Below are positions 54,228 to 62,861 of a stretch of DNA of 64,000 bases, piece by piece (the first letter of the stretch is position 1; the number at the start of each line of letters is the position of its first letter). The notes beneath the pieces are model-generated. The model saw nothing but the letters and a program-made list of their open reading frames with translations, made no database searches and had not been told where the DNA came from. The position numbers were made by a program, and so were the translations under genes. The DNA is from Thiofilum sp. (GTDB taxonomy: Bacteria; Pseudomonadota; Gammaproteobacteria; Thiotrichales; Thiotrichaceae): contig NZ_JADJTF010000001.1 of the NCBI RefSeq assembly GCF_016711335.1, positions 2,418,001 to 2,482,000 on the forward strand, in the 5' to 3' direction.

Positions 54228-56531
54228 ATGGATTCGATTCTGACGCGCATTGCTAGTGAATTAGCCGTCAAACCACACCAAGTTCAAGCCACAGTAGAAC
54301 TATTAGACGAAGGCTCGACCGTTCCCTTTATTGCACGCTATCGCAAAGAGCGCACTGGGGGCTTAGACGATACGCAATTACGCTATTTAGAAACGCGCCT
54401 CTTGAGCTTACGTGAATTAGAAAAACGTCGTGAGACTGTGCTCAATTCTATCCGTGAGCAGGGAAAACTCACCCCCGAACTAGAAGCACAAATTAATCAG
54501 GCTGATACCCGTACCGTCCTCGAAGACTTATACCTACCCTATAAACCTAAACGTCGTACCAAAGCGCAAATCGCCCGCGAAGCAGGCATTGCTCCCTTAG
54601 CTGAAGCTTTGTTAGCTAACCCTACTCTTGATCCTATGAGTGAAGCAGCTAAGTATCTCAATCCCGAATTAGAGTTTAATGAGGCTAAAACGGTACTCGA
54701 AGGTGCAAGGCAGATCATCATGGAAACGATGGCAGAGGATGCTAATACTGTGGGTGATTTACGCCAATATTTATGGGAGCAGGGCGTACTGAGTTCCAAA
54801 GTGATTGAAGGTAAACAAACCGAGGGGGCGAAATTTGCCGATTATTTTGCCTATCAAGAGCTACTGTATAAAATCCCTTCGCATCGTTATTTAGCCCTCT
54901 TGCGTGGACGCAATGAAGGCATACTCGATTTAACCCTCGATATTCCTGTCCCTGAAGGGCAAATCCATCCTTGTGAAATAAAGCTGGCTAAGGCATTTGG
55001 GATTCAAGACAAAGGTCGTAGTGCAGATAAATGGTTACTCGATACCGTGCGCATGACTTGGAAAGTCAAACTACATAGTCGTTTAGAGTTAGATCTTAAA
55101 AATCAGCAGCAAGAAGAAGCGGATAAAGAGGCGATTCGTGTGTTTGGGGCTAATTTAAAAGATTTATTGCTTGCCGCTCCCGCAGGGGCACGAGTGACGA
55201 TGGGTCTAGACCCCGGACTACGCACGGGTGTGAAGGTTGCAGTAGTGGATACGACAGGCAAAGTGCTGGAAACCGCGACAATTTATCCTCATGTACCCCA
55301 CAATAAGTGGAATGAGTCTATTGCCCAGCTAGCGGCTATTTGCCAGCGCCATAAGGTCAATCTAATCAGTATTGGCAATGGCACGGCGTCACGCGAAACG
55401 GATCAATTAGCCAGTGAGTTAATTAAAAAGTGCTCTGATCTGAAAATCACCAAAATCGTAGTATCCGAGGCGGGGGCTTCGGTCTATTCGGCTTCTGAAT
55501 TAGCGGCTAAAGAGTTTCCCGATCTGGATGTAAGCTTACGGGGTGCGGTCTCGATTGCACGACGCTTGCAAGACCCACTCGCCGAATTAGTTAAAATTAA
55601 CCCTAAGTCGATTGGAGTGGGGCAATATCAGCATGATGTGAATCAAACTGAATTAATGCAAGCCCTGAATGCCGTAGTAGAGGATTGCGTGAATGCGGTT
55701 GGTGTGGATGTCAATATGGCTTCAGCCCCACTGCTGGCGCGTATTTCGGGTTTAAATAATACTCTTGCGGACAATATTGTTGCCTTTCGACAAGAGCACG
55801 GGCGTTTTCGTAATCGCGAGCAATTAAAAAAAGTACCGCGTTTAGGCGCTAAGACTTTTGAACAAGCGGCGGGCTTTTTGCGTATTCGAGACAGTGATCA
55901 TCCCCTCGATGCTTCAGCCGTGCATCCTGAAGCCTATTCATTAGTGGAAAAAATGGCTAAGGGTAGTGGTATCGCTACGGCGCAATTAGTCGGTAATGCT
56001 GAGTTAGTGGCTAAGCTAAAACCTGCTGATTATGTGACCGAACAATTTGGTTTGCCGACTTTAAAGGATATATTAGCCGAGTTAGAAAAACCCGGACGTG
56101 ACCCGCGCCCTGCATTTGTCAGTGCGACTTTCCGTGAAGGGGTAGAGCGTATCGAGGATTTACAAGTCGGTATGCTATTAGAAGGCGTGGTCACTAATGT
56201 GGCGAATTTTGGTGCATTTGTGGATATTGGAGTGCATCAGGATGGCTTAGTGCATATCTCGCAATTGACGGATAAGTTTGTAAAAGACCCGCGTGAGGTA
56301 GTGCGTACTGGTGATGTAGTCAAAGTACGAGTCGAGGAAGTGGATGTTGCACGTAAACGGATTGCTCTGACTATGCGCCTACAAGCGGCGAATCAATCCG
56401 CTAAAAGTATGGACTCGAAAAGTACCCCTAACAAAACTTCGCAGCCTAGTACCAGCTCTAAAACTAAAGAGGCTACCAAACCGCTGGGCAATTCAGCAAT
56501 GGCGGCTGCATTTGCGCGTGCCGAGAAATAA
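54228..56531 (+). CDS. tex: Tex family RNA-binding transcription accessory protein
   Basis: A 767-residue protein. The N-terminal helical region opens ELAVKPHQVQATVELLDEG, followed by FIARYRKERTGGLDD. A YqgF/RuvC-like domain begins GLDPGLRTGVKVAVVD near residue 327. Helix-hairpin-helix motifs lie at about 500-560, and an S1 RNA-binding domain at about 645-720 (GVVTNVANFGAFVDIGVHQDGLVHIS). A disordered Ser/Lys tail closes it. Tex is conserved and acts in transcription or RNA metabolism; the exact reaction is unsettled. A promoter is visible just upstream. Confidence 0.97.
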   Translation: MDSILTRIASELAVKPHQVQATVELLDEGSTVPFIARYRKERTGGLDDTQLRYLETRLLSLRELEKRRETVLNSIREQGKLTPELEAQINQADTRTVLEDLYLPYKPKRRTKAQIAREAGIAPLAEALLANPTLDPMSEAAKYLNPELEFNEAKTVLEGARQIIMETMAEDANTVGDLRQYLWEQGVLSSKVIEGKQTEGAKFADYFAYQELLYKIPSHRYLALLRGRNEGILDLTLDIPVPEGQIHPCEIKLAKAFGIQDKGRSADKWLLDTVRMTWKVKLHSRLELDLKNQQQEEADKEAIRVFGANLKDLLLAAPAGARVTMGLDPGLRTGVKVAVVDTTGKVLETATIYPHVPHNKWNESIAQLAAICQRHKVNLISIGNGTASRETDQLASELIKKCSDLKITKIVVSEAGASVYSASELAAKEFPDLDVSLRGAVSIARRLQDPLAELVKINPKSIGVGQYQHDVNQTELMQALNAVVEDCVNAVGVDVNMASAPLLARISGLNNTLADNIVAFRQEHGRFRNREQLKKVPRLGAKTFEQAAGFLRIRDSDHPLDASAVHPEAYSLVEKMAKGSGIATAQLVGNAELVAKLKPADYVTEQFGLPTLKDILAELEKPGRDPRPAFVSATFREGVERIEDLQVGMLLEGVVTNVANFGAFVDIGVHQDGLVHISQLTDKFVKDPREVVRTGDVVKVRVEEVDVARKRIALTMRLQAANQSAKSMDSKSTPNKTSQPSTSSKTKEATKPLGNSAMAAAFARAEK

Positions 56532-56545
56532 GTGAGGTAATCAAT

Positions 56546-57142
56546 ATGTTAGTTCGGTGGATGCAGTGGGCGAAGTACCTATTTGTGATCTTAGTCAGCA
56601 GTGTATTAATGAGCTGTGCGCCGCAATATGAGACGCGCTATGAACTCACTCCACCTAAGACAGCAGTGGGATTACAATGCTTAAAGCCGTGTGAAGCCAA
56701 GGCGCAACAATGCAATAATAGCTGCGCGACACGCTATGCAAGTTGTAGCGCTAAAGCCGAGCAGCAAGCTAAACTCGACATGCCTAAACGCATGCAGGAA
56801 TACGAGGTTGCTTTAGCAGTATGGCAGGAGCGTTATACTCGCTATGTTCAAGATAAGACGCTTTACGATATGCGTCGTGATCAAGCACGAGCTATGCGCG
56901 ACTTATGTATCAGTACCCAAGATAACCCTAGAGCTTGCCCACGTCCATTTAGGTCATGGGGCGCACGTCCTGTCGAGCCTGAGGATAAACCGGTGGCTCC
57001 TACTCTAGCGACGGAAACTAAACGTATTCGTGATGCCAGTTGTCAGCTTGATTGCCAATGTGATGCCCAATATCGTAGTTGTTATAGTAGTTGCGGTGGT
57101 GGTGTTAAGCCGCAGTCCATCTGTGTTAAAAATTGTAACTAA
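56546..57142 (+). CDS. Cysteine-rich lipoprotein, unknown
   Basis: A 198-residue predicted lipoprotein (hydrophobic stretch ending VLMSC, lipobox at about residue 24). The mature part has two Cys clusters: CLKPCEAKAQQCNNSC...C near 45-65 and CQLDCQCDAQYRSCYSSC near 165-195. A central charged helix and a Pro-rich segment separate them. The paired spacing suggests disulfide hairpins. No family is recognised. GTGAGGTAA precedes the ATG; it follows tex by 14 bases and may be co-transcribed. Confidence 0.7.
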   Translation: MLVRWMQWAKYLFVILVSSVLMSCAPQYETRYELTPPKTAVGLQCLKPCEAKAQQCNNSCATRYASCSAKAEQQAKLDMPKRMQEYEVALAVWQERYTRYVQDKTLYDMRRDQARAMRDLCISTQDNPRACPRPFRSWGARPVEPEDKPVAPTLATETKRIRDASCQLDCQCDAQYRSCYSSCGGGVKPQSICVKNCN

Positions 57143-57163
57143 ATCAGACTAAACGGAACCCCT

Positions 57164-59011
57164 ATGAATAAACTTGCTCTTGTTGCGACTGTCCTCGGTG
57201 TGTTAGGTGCTGGTTGGGCGGGGAGTACTGGGTATGTGGGTCAACAGACTCAAGCCACCCTTAAAACACAAATTGAACATGCTAACCAGATGATCAGCCA
57301 AAGCCCTCAATTAGAGGGGATGAAACTAGAGCTAGTGGATTATAGCCAGTCATTTTTGACTGCACAGGGCAAGGTCAAAGTGAGTTTACCCACACAATTG
57401 GGTGAGGACGTACCAGAGGCGTTGAATATTCTGCTAGATGTGCAACACGGCCCGTTATTGTGGGAGTTAGGTAAACCTAGTGTGGCATTAGCACGGATTA
57501 ACAGTCGTTTAGATGAAAGTAGTTTTAGTGCCGAAACTCAACAGCAGCTTAAAAACTTATTCAATAGCCGTGCGCCGTTGGTGGTAGATACCGAATTAAA
57601 GTTTGGTAATAGCGCTGATTATACCCTAGTGATGAATCCGCTCAGCTATGACAACGCCGAGCAGGGTGGCTCCGTTAATTTTGCCGGTTTTAATCTAAAA
57701 GGCTCCTCTACTCTAAGCTCGGAACAGGGGCAGTCAATATTGAGTGGTCCTTTAGAGGGTAAAATTGGCAAAGTCGAATTTAAAGGTGCTGATGAAACCG
57801 TTATTTTGCTACCAGAGTCAGAGTTAAAAGCTGAGGCAAAAGGGGTATTAGGCGGAGATCTAATAAGTAGCGCTATGGATTTAACTCTCCCTGGTATTTC
57901 GATTAAAGCCAAAGAATTACCTGAGCCTATCAGTTTTGGTTTGAATTTAAAAAGTACCAGCGCGGTGCAACATACTGATTCTGAAGGAACCTTTAGTTTA
58001 ACGATTAGCGATTTAATTACACCTGTTTTGCCGACCAGTAAGGCGAGTTATAGCTTTAGTTTTAATGGTTTGAATACAGCAGGTCTAAAGGAAGCTAGTA
58101 AGGCTTTTAGTGCTTTAGAGCCGGTACAAAATGAGCTGCGTTTATTAGATGAAATGAATGCAGCTAATCAGACAGGGGTAAACAGTGAAACTGTTACCAC
58201 GGCAGAGTCGCCCACTGAGACGGAAGAGCCTGCTAGCACTACGCCGACTCCCGATGCTGAAACACCTTCGGAGTCTGCTGAAACTCCATCCGCTCCTATG
58301 GCAGAAGATGATACGACCGAAGGAGTAGCCGAGGGAGAGACAGTAGCGGCTATTCCAGATGATCAAGCCCCAGCGGAGACCGCAGTCGAAGAAGAGGTGC
58401 TAGTGGAGGAACCGCCCGAAGTGCAAGCTAAACGGGCTGAGTTAGAACAAAAACAAGCAGAGCTAATGAGTCAAGCTTTTGATGTAGTACTGACTCAAGT
58501 ACTACAAGCTGATAAAAGCCGAGTACAGCAAAATATCAGTCTGGAAAATAAATTAGGCTTAGCCAAGTTAGAGGCTGATTTAACCTATGTGGGTAATAAG
58601 GATAAGCAGCCTATTAATGTAGAGGTATTAAAAAATTTAGAGCCACAACAAATAGTGCAGTTAGTTAAAGGCAAGATTAATTTTAATTTTGACCATGATT
58701 TATTTCCTATGGCGGCTTTATTCTTAAATCAGCCCTTTATTACTAAGGAAAACAATCAATATAAAGTGAGTCTGGAATTAACGGGTGATCAATTAGTCTT
58801 AAATAATAAACCTATGAGCTTCGATGAGTTTGTGGCATTAATGGGTAATGTCTCTGAGGCTGGTCTAGGTGGTGCTGATGAGGAAGCGCCTAGTGATGCT
58901 AACACTACTGAGACGCCTTCGCCCGATGCAGAGCAGGAGCAAGAACTAATGCCAGAAGCTACTCCCACTCCAACAGAAGCAGCGCCTGCCGTAAGCCCCC
59001 AAATCAATTAA
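57164..59011 (+). CDS. DUF945 (YdgA-like) protein with acidic insert
   Basis: A 615-residue envelope protein with an N-terminal membrane anchor (residues 4-24). Order and motifs follow E. coli YdgA: DVQHGPLLW near 100, PLSYDN near 165, and the C-terminal SFDEFVALM. Between residues about 345 and 420 lies an inserted Thr/Glu/Pro-rich acidic stretch, and another acidic tail closes the protein at about 570-615. E. coli YdgA lacks both. Function is unknown. Its stop codon is the first three bases of dispersed repeat copy G. Confidence 0.82.
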   Translation: MNKLALVATVLGVLGAGWAGSTGYVGQQTQATLKTQIEHANQMISQSPQLEGMKLELVDYSQSFLTAQGKVKVSLPTQLGEDVPEALNILLDVQHGPLLWELGKPSVALARINSRLDESSFSAETQQQLKNLFNSRAPLVVDTELKFGNSADYTLVMNPLSYDNAEQGGSVNFAGFNLKGSSTLSSEQGQSILSGPLEGKIGKVEFKGADETVILLPESELKAEAKGVLGGDLISSAMDLTLPGISIKAKELPEPISFGLNLKSTSAVQHTDSEGTFSLTISDLITPVLPTSKASYSFSFNGLNTAGLKEASKAFSALEPVQNELRLLDEMNAANQTGVNSETVTTAESPTETEEPASTTPTPDAETPSESAETPSAPMAEDDTTEGVAEGETVAAIPDDQAPAETAVEEEVLVEEPPEVQAKRAELEQKQAELMSQAFDVVLTQVLQADKSRVQQNISLENKLGLAKLEADLTYVGNKDKQPINVEVLKNLEPQQIVQLVKGKINFNFDHDLFPMAALFLNQPFITKENNQYKVSLELTGDQLVLNNKPMSFDEFVALMGNVSEAGLGGADEEAPSDANTTETPSPDAEQEQELMPEATPTPTEAAPAVSPQIN

Positions 59012-59140
59012 GTACTTGAGCCAAAGTAATCGTGTATTTCCTCCGCAGGCGCTGTAAATACGTCCGTGTACGCTTCAAGGCGGCATCCCTGCCGCCAAGA
59101 CTGCTCCAAAAATATACGATTACTTTTAGCTGGCTACTTA
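59009..59140 (-). repeat. 132-bp dispersed palindromic repeat, copy G
   Basis: Reverse orientation. Begins TAAGTACTTGAG, whose TAA is the stop codon of the DUF945 gene, and ends GGCTACTTA. Inner arms AAAGTAATCGTGTA and TATACGATTACTTT pair with a single mismatch. The central hairpin is GGCGGCA-tccc-TGCCGCC. Confidence 0.92.
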
Positions 59141-59226
59141 ATCAGTGTTTCATGCAGTTGCAAGTGTAATCAATTATATCAATAGGGGTGATCTGCGGGT
59201 CTGCCTTATCGCTAGGAGGATAAATA

Positions 59227-59664
59227 GTGGAAGCTGAATCAATGCCCACGTATTGGGTTTATAGTTGTGAGATTCCAGTGCGTTGGGGCGATATGGATGC
59301 ATATGGGCATGTGAATAATACCGTGTACTTTCGCTTTTTGGAGGAGGCACGGGTACAAATGCTTGCCGATTGGGGAGCGGGGGATATTCATAACTCTACT
59401 ATCGCACCCGTGATTATTAATGCAGGTTGTACTTTTTTACGTCCTATTGATTACCCCAATACCGTCAAGGTGGATTGTTATATAGGGCAATTAGGGCGCT
59501 CTAGCGTGATGACTTATTACAAAGTCTATACCGTGTCTAATCCTGAGATTGTGACCACTGAGGGGTATGCTAAAACAGTGTGGATGGATCACTCAACTGG
59601 TAAATCAGCGCCCATTCCTGATCCGATTCGAGCACGGCTTGAGCAGTTTATGCAGGTTTCTTAG
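59227..59664 (+). CDS. 4HBT-family acyl-CoA thioesterase
   Basis: A 145-residue hotdog-fold thioesterase of the YbgC/FadM type. The active-site motif is VRWGDMDAYGHVNNTVYFRFLEEAR near residue 18, with the catalytic Asp in DMDAYGHVNN. Substrate is probably an acyl-CoA. GTG at 59227 is the likely start because AGGAGGA lies seven bases before it; the internal ATG at 59242 has no ribosome site. It sits alone between the repeat and fumarase. Confidence 0.88.
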   Translation: MEAESMPTYWVYSCEIPVRWGDMDAYGHVNNTVYFRFLEEARVQMLADWGAGDIHNSTIAPVIINAGCTFLRPIDYPNTVKVDCYIGQLGRSSVMTYYKVYTVSNPEIVTTEGYAKTVWMDHSTGKSAPIPDPIRARLEQFMQVS

Positions 59665-59739
59665 ATTTAAGTTTTGTCGACAATCCGCTTAGCATGTTAA
59701 CCTTGCACCCTATCCCAAAAGGGTTAATGGAGCCAAAAC

Positions 59740-61266
59740 ATGACTGTCATAAAGCAAGCTGACGTGATTGCGAGTGTAGCCGATGCGCTGCAATTTATTT
59801 CTTATTATCACCCCAAAGATTTCGTGGGTGCCATGTATGAAGCATGGCAACGCGAAGAGTCACCTGCCGCTAAAGATGCAATTGCCCAGATTCTAGTCAA
59901 CTCACGGATGTGCGCGGAAGGTAAGCGCCCCATCTGCCAAGATACGGGTATTGTTACTGTCTTTGTTAAGATCGGCATGGACGTGCAATGGGAGGCTACT
60001 ATGAGCCTCACAGACATGATCAATGAAGGGGTACGCCAAGCCTATTTGAATCCTGATAATGTACTGCGTGCCTCTATCCTCTCTGACCCCGCAGGTGCGC
60101 GTAAAAATACCAAAGATAATACCCCAGCGGTAATTCATTACGAGATCGTGGCGGGTAATACTGTCGACATTCAGGTCGCTGCTAAAGGTGGTGGTTCAGA
60201 AAATAAATCTAAAATGGCGATGCTCAATCCCTCTGATAGTATTGTTGATTGGGTACTGAAAACCGTTCCTACTATGGGAGCAGGATGGTGTCCTCCGGGA
60301 ATGTTAGGCATTGGTATTGGGGGCACGGCTGAAAAAGCGGCACTCATGGCCAAAGAAGTGTTAATGGATCCTATTGATATTCATGAACTCAAAGCGCGTG
60401 GTGCGAAAAATCGCGTAGAAGAATTACGCTTAGAGCTGTTTGAAAAGGTTAATGAGTTAGGTATTGGAGCACAAGGCTTGGGTGGTTTGACGACGGTGCT
60501 CGATGTCAAAATTATGGATTATCCTACCCATGCGGCTTCTTTACCCGTATGCATTATTCCTAACTGTGCAGCAACACGTCATGCTCATTTCGTATTAGAT
60601 GGTTCAGGTCCCGCTTTCCAAACCCCACCGAGTTTAGAAGATTGGCCGGATATGACCTATCAAGCCGGAGCCAGCGCTCGACGGGTTAATCTCGATACGG
60701 TAACACCAGATGAGATTAAAACGTGGCAACCCGGCGAGGTAGTATTACTCTCTGGCAAAATGCTCACCGGACGCGATGCAGCGCATAAGCGTATGGTCGA
60801 TATGCTGAATAAAGGCGAACCACTGCCTGTTGATCTGAAAAACCGCTTTATCTATTACGTAGGTCCAGTTGATCCGGTGCGTGATGAAGTAGTAGGCCCC
60901 GCAGGTCCCACCACTGCCACACGTATGGATAAATTCACGCGCCAAATTCTGGCTGAAACAGGCTTAATCGGGATGATCGGCAAATCGGAGCGTGGCCCCA
61001 TTGCCATCGATGCGATTCGTGATTATGGCGCGGTGTATTTAATGGCCGTCGGGGGCGCTGCTTATCTGGTGTCTAAAGCCATTGTGGGCGCTAAGGTATT
61101 GGCCTTCCCAGAGTTAGGGATGGAAGCCATTTATGAGTTTGAAGTCAAGGACATGCCCGTCACGGTAGCGGTCGATAGCCAAGGTATTTCGGTTCACAAT
61201 ACGGGGCCTGAGCATTGGAAGCATATTATCGAACAGAAAATTGCCGTTAGTACTTTAAAAAGCTGA
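59740..61266 (+). CDS. fumA: Fumarate hydratase, class I (Fe-S)
   Basis: A 508-residue iron-sulfur fumarase that interconverts fumarate and malate in the citric acid cycle. Key features are CQDTGIVTVFVKIG near residue 66, KGGGSENKSKM near 148, the Cys in CIIPNCAATRHAHFVLDGSG (core) and a C-terminal MGKS-like GMIGKSERGP. Cluster-binding cysteines appear present. Length matches the FumA/FumB class (about 550 or slightly shorter). It is unrelated in fold to the FumC-type family that includes aspA above. Confidence 0.93.
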   Translation: MTVIKQADVIASVADALQFISYYHPKDFVGAMYEAWQREESPAAKDAIAQILVNSRMCAEGKRPICQDTGIVTVFVKIGMDVQWEATMSLTDMINEGVRQAYLNPDNVLRASILSDPAGARKNTKDNTPAVIHYEIVAGNTVDIQVAAKGGGSENKSKMAMLNPSDSIVDWVLKTVPTMGAGWCPPGMLGIGIGGTAEKAALMAKEVLMDPIDIHELKARGAKNRVEELRLELFEKVNELGIGAQGLGGLTTVLDVKIMDYPTHAASLPVCIIPNCAATRHAHFVLDGSGPAFQTPPSLEDWPDMTYQAGASARRVNLDTVTPDEIKTWQPGEVVLLSGKMLTGRDAAHKRMVDMLNKGEPLPVDLKNRFIYYVGPVDPVRDEVVGPAGPTTATRMDKFTRQILAETGLIGMIGKSERGPIAIDAIRDYGAVYLMAVGGAAYLVSKAIVGAKVLAFPELGMEAIYEFEVKDMPVTVAVDSQGISVHNTGPEHWKHIIEQKIAVSTLKS

Positions 61267-61298
61267 TCTTTATCCCCATATCTGATAAAAAAATACTA

Positions 61299-61326
61299 TT
61301 GTGGAATGCCGTCTGCTGTGTATGAT
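61299..61326 (+). promoter_or_regulatory. Sigma-70 type promoter for DUF1820 gene
   Basis: TTGTGG (61299-61304), 16-base spacer, TATGAT (61321-61326). It places the transcript start after the earlier in-frame codons and so supports the TTG start at 61355. Confidence 0.5.
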
Positions 61327-61354
61327 GCAGGCGGTCTTTTTTGAGGTTAGTGCA

Positions 61355-61693
61355 TTGAGTAACACCAGTATTTATCGGATTTCATTCGTCAACCAAGACA
61401 AAGTGTATGAAGTGTTTGCCAAACAAGTCTATGAGGCAGATTTATATGGATTTATCGTGGTTGAGGAGTTGGTGTTTGGGACACAAAGTGAGCTATTGAT
61501 TGATCCGGCTGAGGAACGCTTAAAAACCGAGTTTGAGGCGGTGACGAGAACCTTTATCCCGATGCACGCCATTATTCGCATTGACGAGGTAGAGAAACCA
61601 GGGATTAGCAAAATCCATCCGGTCAATGGCGCTGCCACCAATAATGTCAGTCCTTTTACCCGTCCTAGTAGTAATAATAAAAAGCGCGATTAA
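61355..61693 (+). CDS. DUF1820 family protein
   Basis: A 112-residue protein that matches DUF1820 along its length: IYRISFVNQDKVYEVFAKQV, LYGFIVVEELVFG and FIPMHAIIRIDEVEKPG. Function is unknown; the family is small, cytoplasmic and common in gammaproteobacteria. The family start aligns with a TTG at 61355, with GAGG eight bases upstream and a promoter at 61299-61326. It ends in a 4-base overlap with the convergent gene. Confidence 0.85.
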   Translation: MSNTSIYRISFVNQDKVYEVFAKQVYEADLYGFIVVEELVFGTQSELLIDPAEERLKTEFEAVTRTFIPMHAIIRIDEVEKPGISKIHPVNGAATNNVSPFTRPSSNNKKRD

Positions 61694-61706
61694 TGCTCGC
61701 GCTTTT
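61680..61706. terminator. Intrinsic terminator after DUF1820 gene
   Basis: Perfect 10-bp stem AAAAGCGCGA with TCGCGCTTTT, 7-base loop, followed by CTTTCTTTTTT on the plus strand. It spans the stop codons of both convergent genes. Confidence 0.85.
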
Positions 61707-62058
61707 CTTTCTTTTTTAACTGTTGATCGTCATCATACAAGGCCATTAAGTTTCTTTGTACTTCCGTATAACTAGCCTTATCATTTTCAGTTATTAAATA
61801 ACGAATTTTAGGAATCATACCGCTGCGATGATAGCGCAATTGATGTTGTGCTAGCAGTTGCATGAGTCGCCACTGTTTATAATCACTACGACGAGGAGGC
61901 TCAAATAAATAGCCCATGTCAGTAGCTTTAGTATGACACGTCAGACATCTAATTTGATCACTTTGCTCCACCCGGATATAACGCACAAAGGCTGTTCTGC
62001 AATGAAAACACGCCCATTTACTGCGATATAACTGGCTAGGTTTTCTAGTAGGATCCAT
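61690..62058 (-). CDS. Zinc-ribbon protein, unknown
   Basis: A 122-residue basic protein. Two CxxC pairs (CFHCRTAF near residue 18, CLTCHTKA near 39) form a likely zinc ribbon. The rest is helical and charged, ending in a Lys/Glu tail. No family is recognised; it may bind nucleic acid (inference from charge and zinc ribbon). Its C-terminal codons lie over the DUF1820 terminator. Confidence 0.7.
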   Translation of the reverse strand: MDPTRKPSQLYRSKWACFHCRTAFVRYIRVEQSDQIRCLTCHTKATDMGYLFEPPRRSDYKQWRLMQLLAQHQLRYHRSGMIPKIRYLITENDKASYTEVQRNLMALYDDDQQLKKKEKREH

Positions 62059-62120
62059 CTTTAAAGCACTTCCTTAGGGATTGCTAAGTCTCCATTATTA
62101 CTCTAGAGGTATGAACAGGC

Positions 62121-62849
62121 TTAGTGTACGCCCAAGAGCTGAATAGCCCAAAACAATAAAAAGCCTGCGAAGAGTACTAACATATAAAAGGGTTTTTCTT
62201 CTACTTCATGCGCTTCTATTAATAATTCTTCAGTGACTAAATAAAGTAAAGCCGCAGCACTAGCCGCTAGAGCCGCTGCAATCACTACCGTTGAAGCACC
62301 TGCTAATAGCCAATTCCCTAAGTAAGCAAACACTAAAACGGTGGCTCCTAAAGCCGCTGAAATCGCTACAATACGCCAGCCTTTGAGATAGTCTGAGGTC
62401 AATGATAGGCCTAAAAAGAGTAATTCAACGGATAAACCTATTGCGAGTATTGGACCTGTTTCACCTCCAGCAGCAAAGCCTGCACCAATAATAAATCCAT
62501 CTACCGCTATATCAATAAAGGTAGCCGCGATCAGACCACTATCTATCGCTGGCTCATTAGGATGAGATTGAGCGAGAGCATGGGATTTAGCTTCTTGGTG
62601 GGTAGCCCATAATTTAAGCAGATACATCAATAATGTACCCGCCGCAAAAGAGCTGAGTAATACTCGCCCCGGAGCATGTTCGCGGCTGAGTTCGGGAAAT
62701 AATTCGACCGCTAAAGCAGCCAATACAACCCCCGCCGCAAAATGCTGAATGAGGCTGCGCATTTCGCGTGAGGGATGCCAAATCAGCGCTAAAATGCCAC
62801 CCCCTAGAGCAACTAGGGCAGGGACTAACATAAAATAAAATGGATTCAT
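62121..62849 (-). CDS. ZIP-family metal transporter
   Basis: A 242-residue polytopic membrane protein with about eight helices. The ZIP family pattern is visible as QHFAAGVVLAALAVELFPEL (His and Glu in a helix), FIDIAVDGFIIGAGF and GLSVELLFLGLSL, the paired metal-site helices. It probably takes up Zn or another divalent cation. The canonical His-rich loop is short (EAKSHALAQSH). It precedes the histidine kinase gene with 12 bases between them, suggesting an operon. Confidence 0.85.
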   Translation of the reverse strand: MNPFYFMLVPALVALGGGILALIWHPSREMRSLIQHFAAGVVLAALAVELFPELSREHAPGRVLLSSFAAGTLLMYLLKLWATHQEAKSHALAQSHPNEPAIDSGLIAATFIDIAVDGFIIGAGFAAGGETGPILAIGLSVELLFLGLSLTSDYLKGWRIVAISAALGATVLVFAYLGNWLLAGASTVVIAAALAASAAALLYLVTEELLIEAHEVEEKPFYMLVLFAGFLLFWAIQLLGVH

Positions 62850-62861
62850 AATAATAAAACC

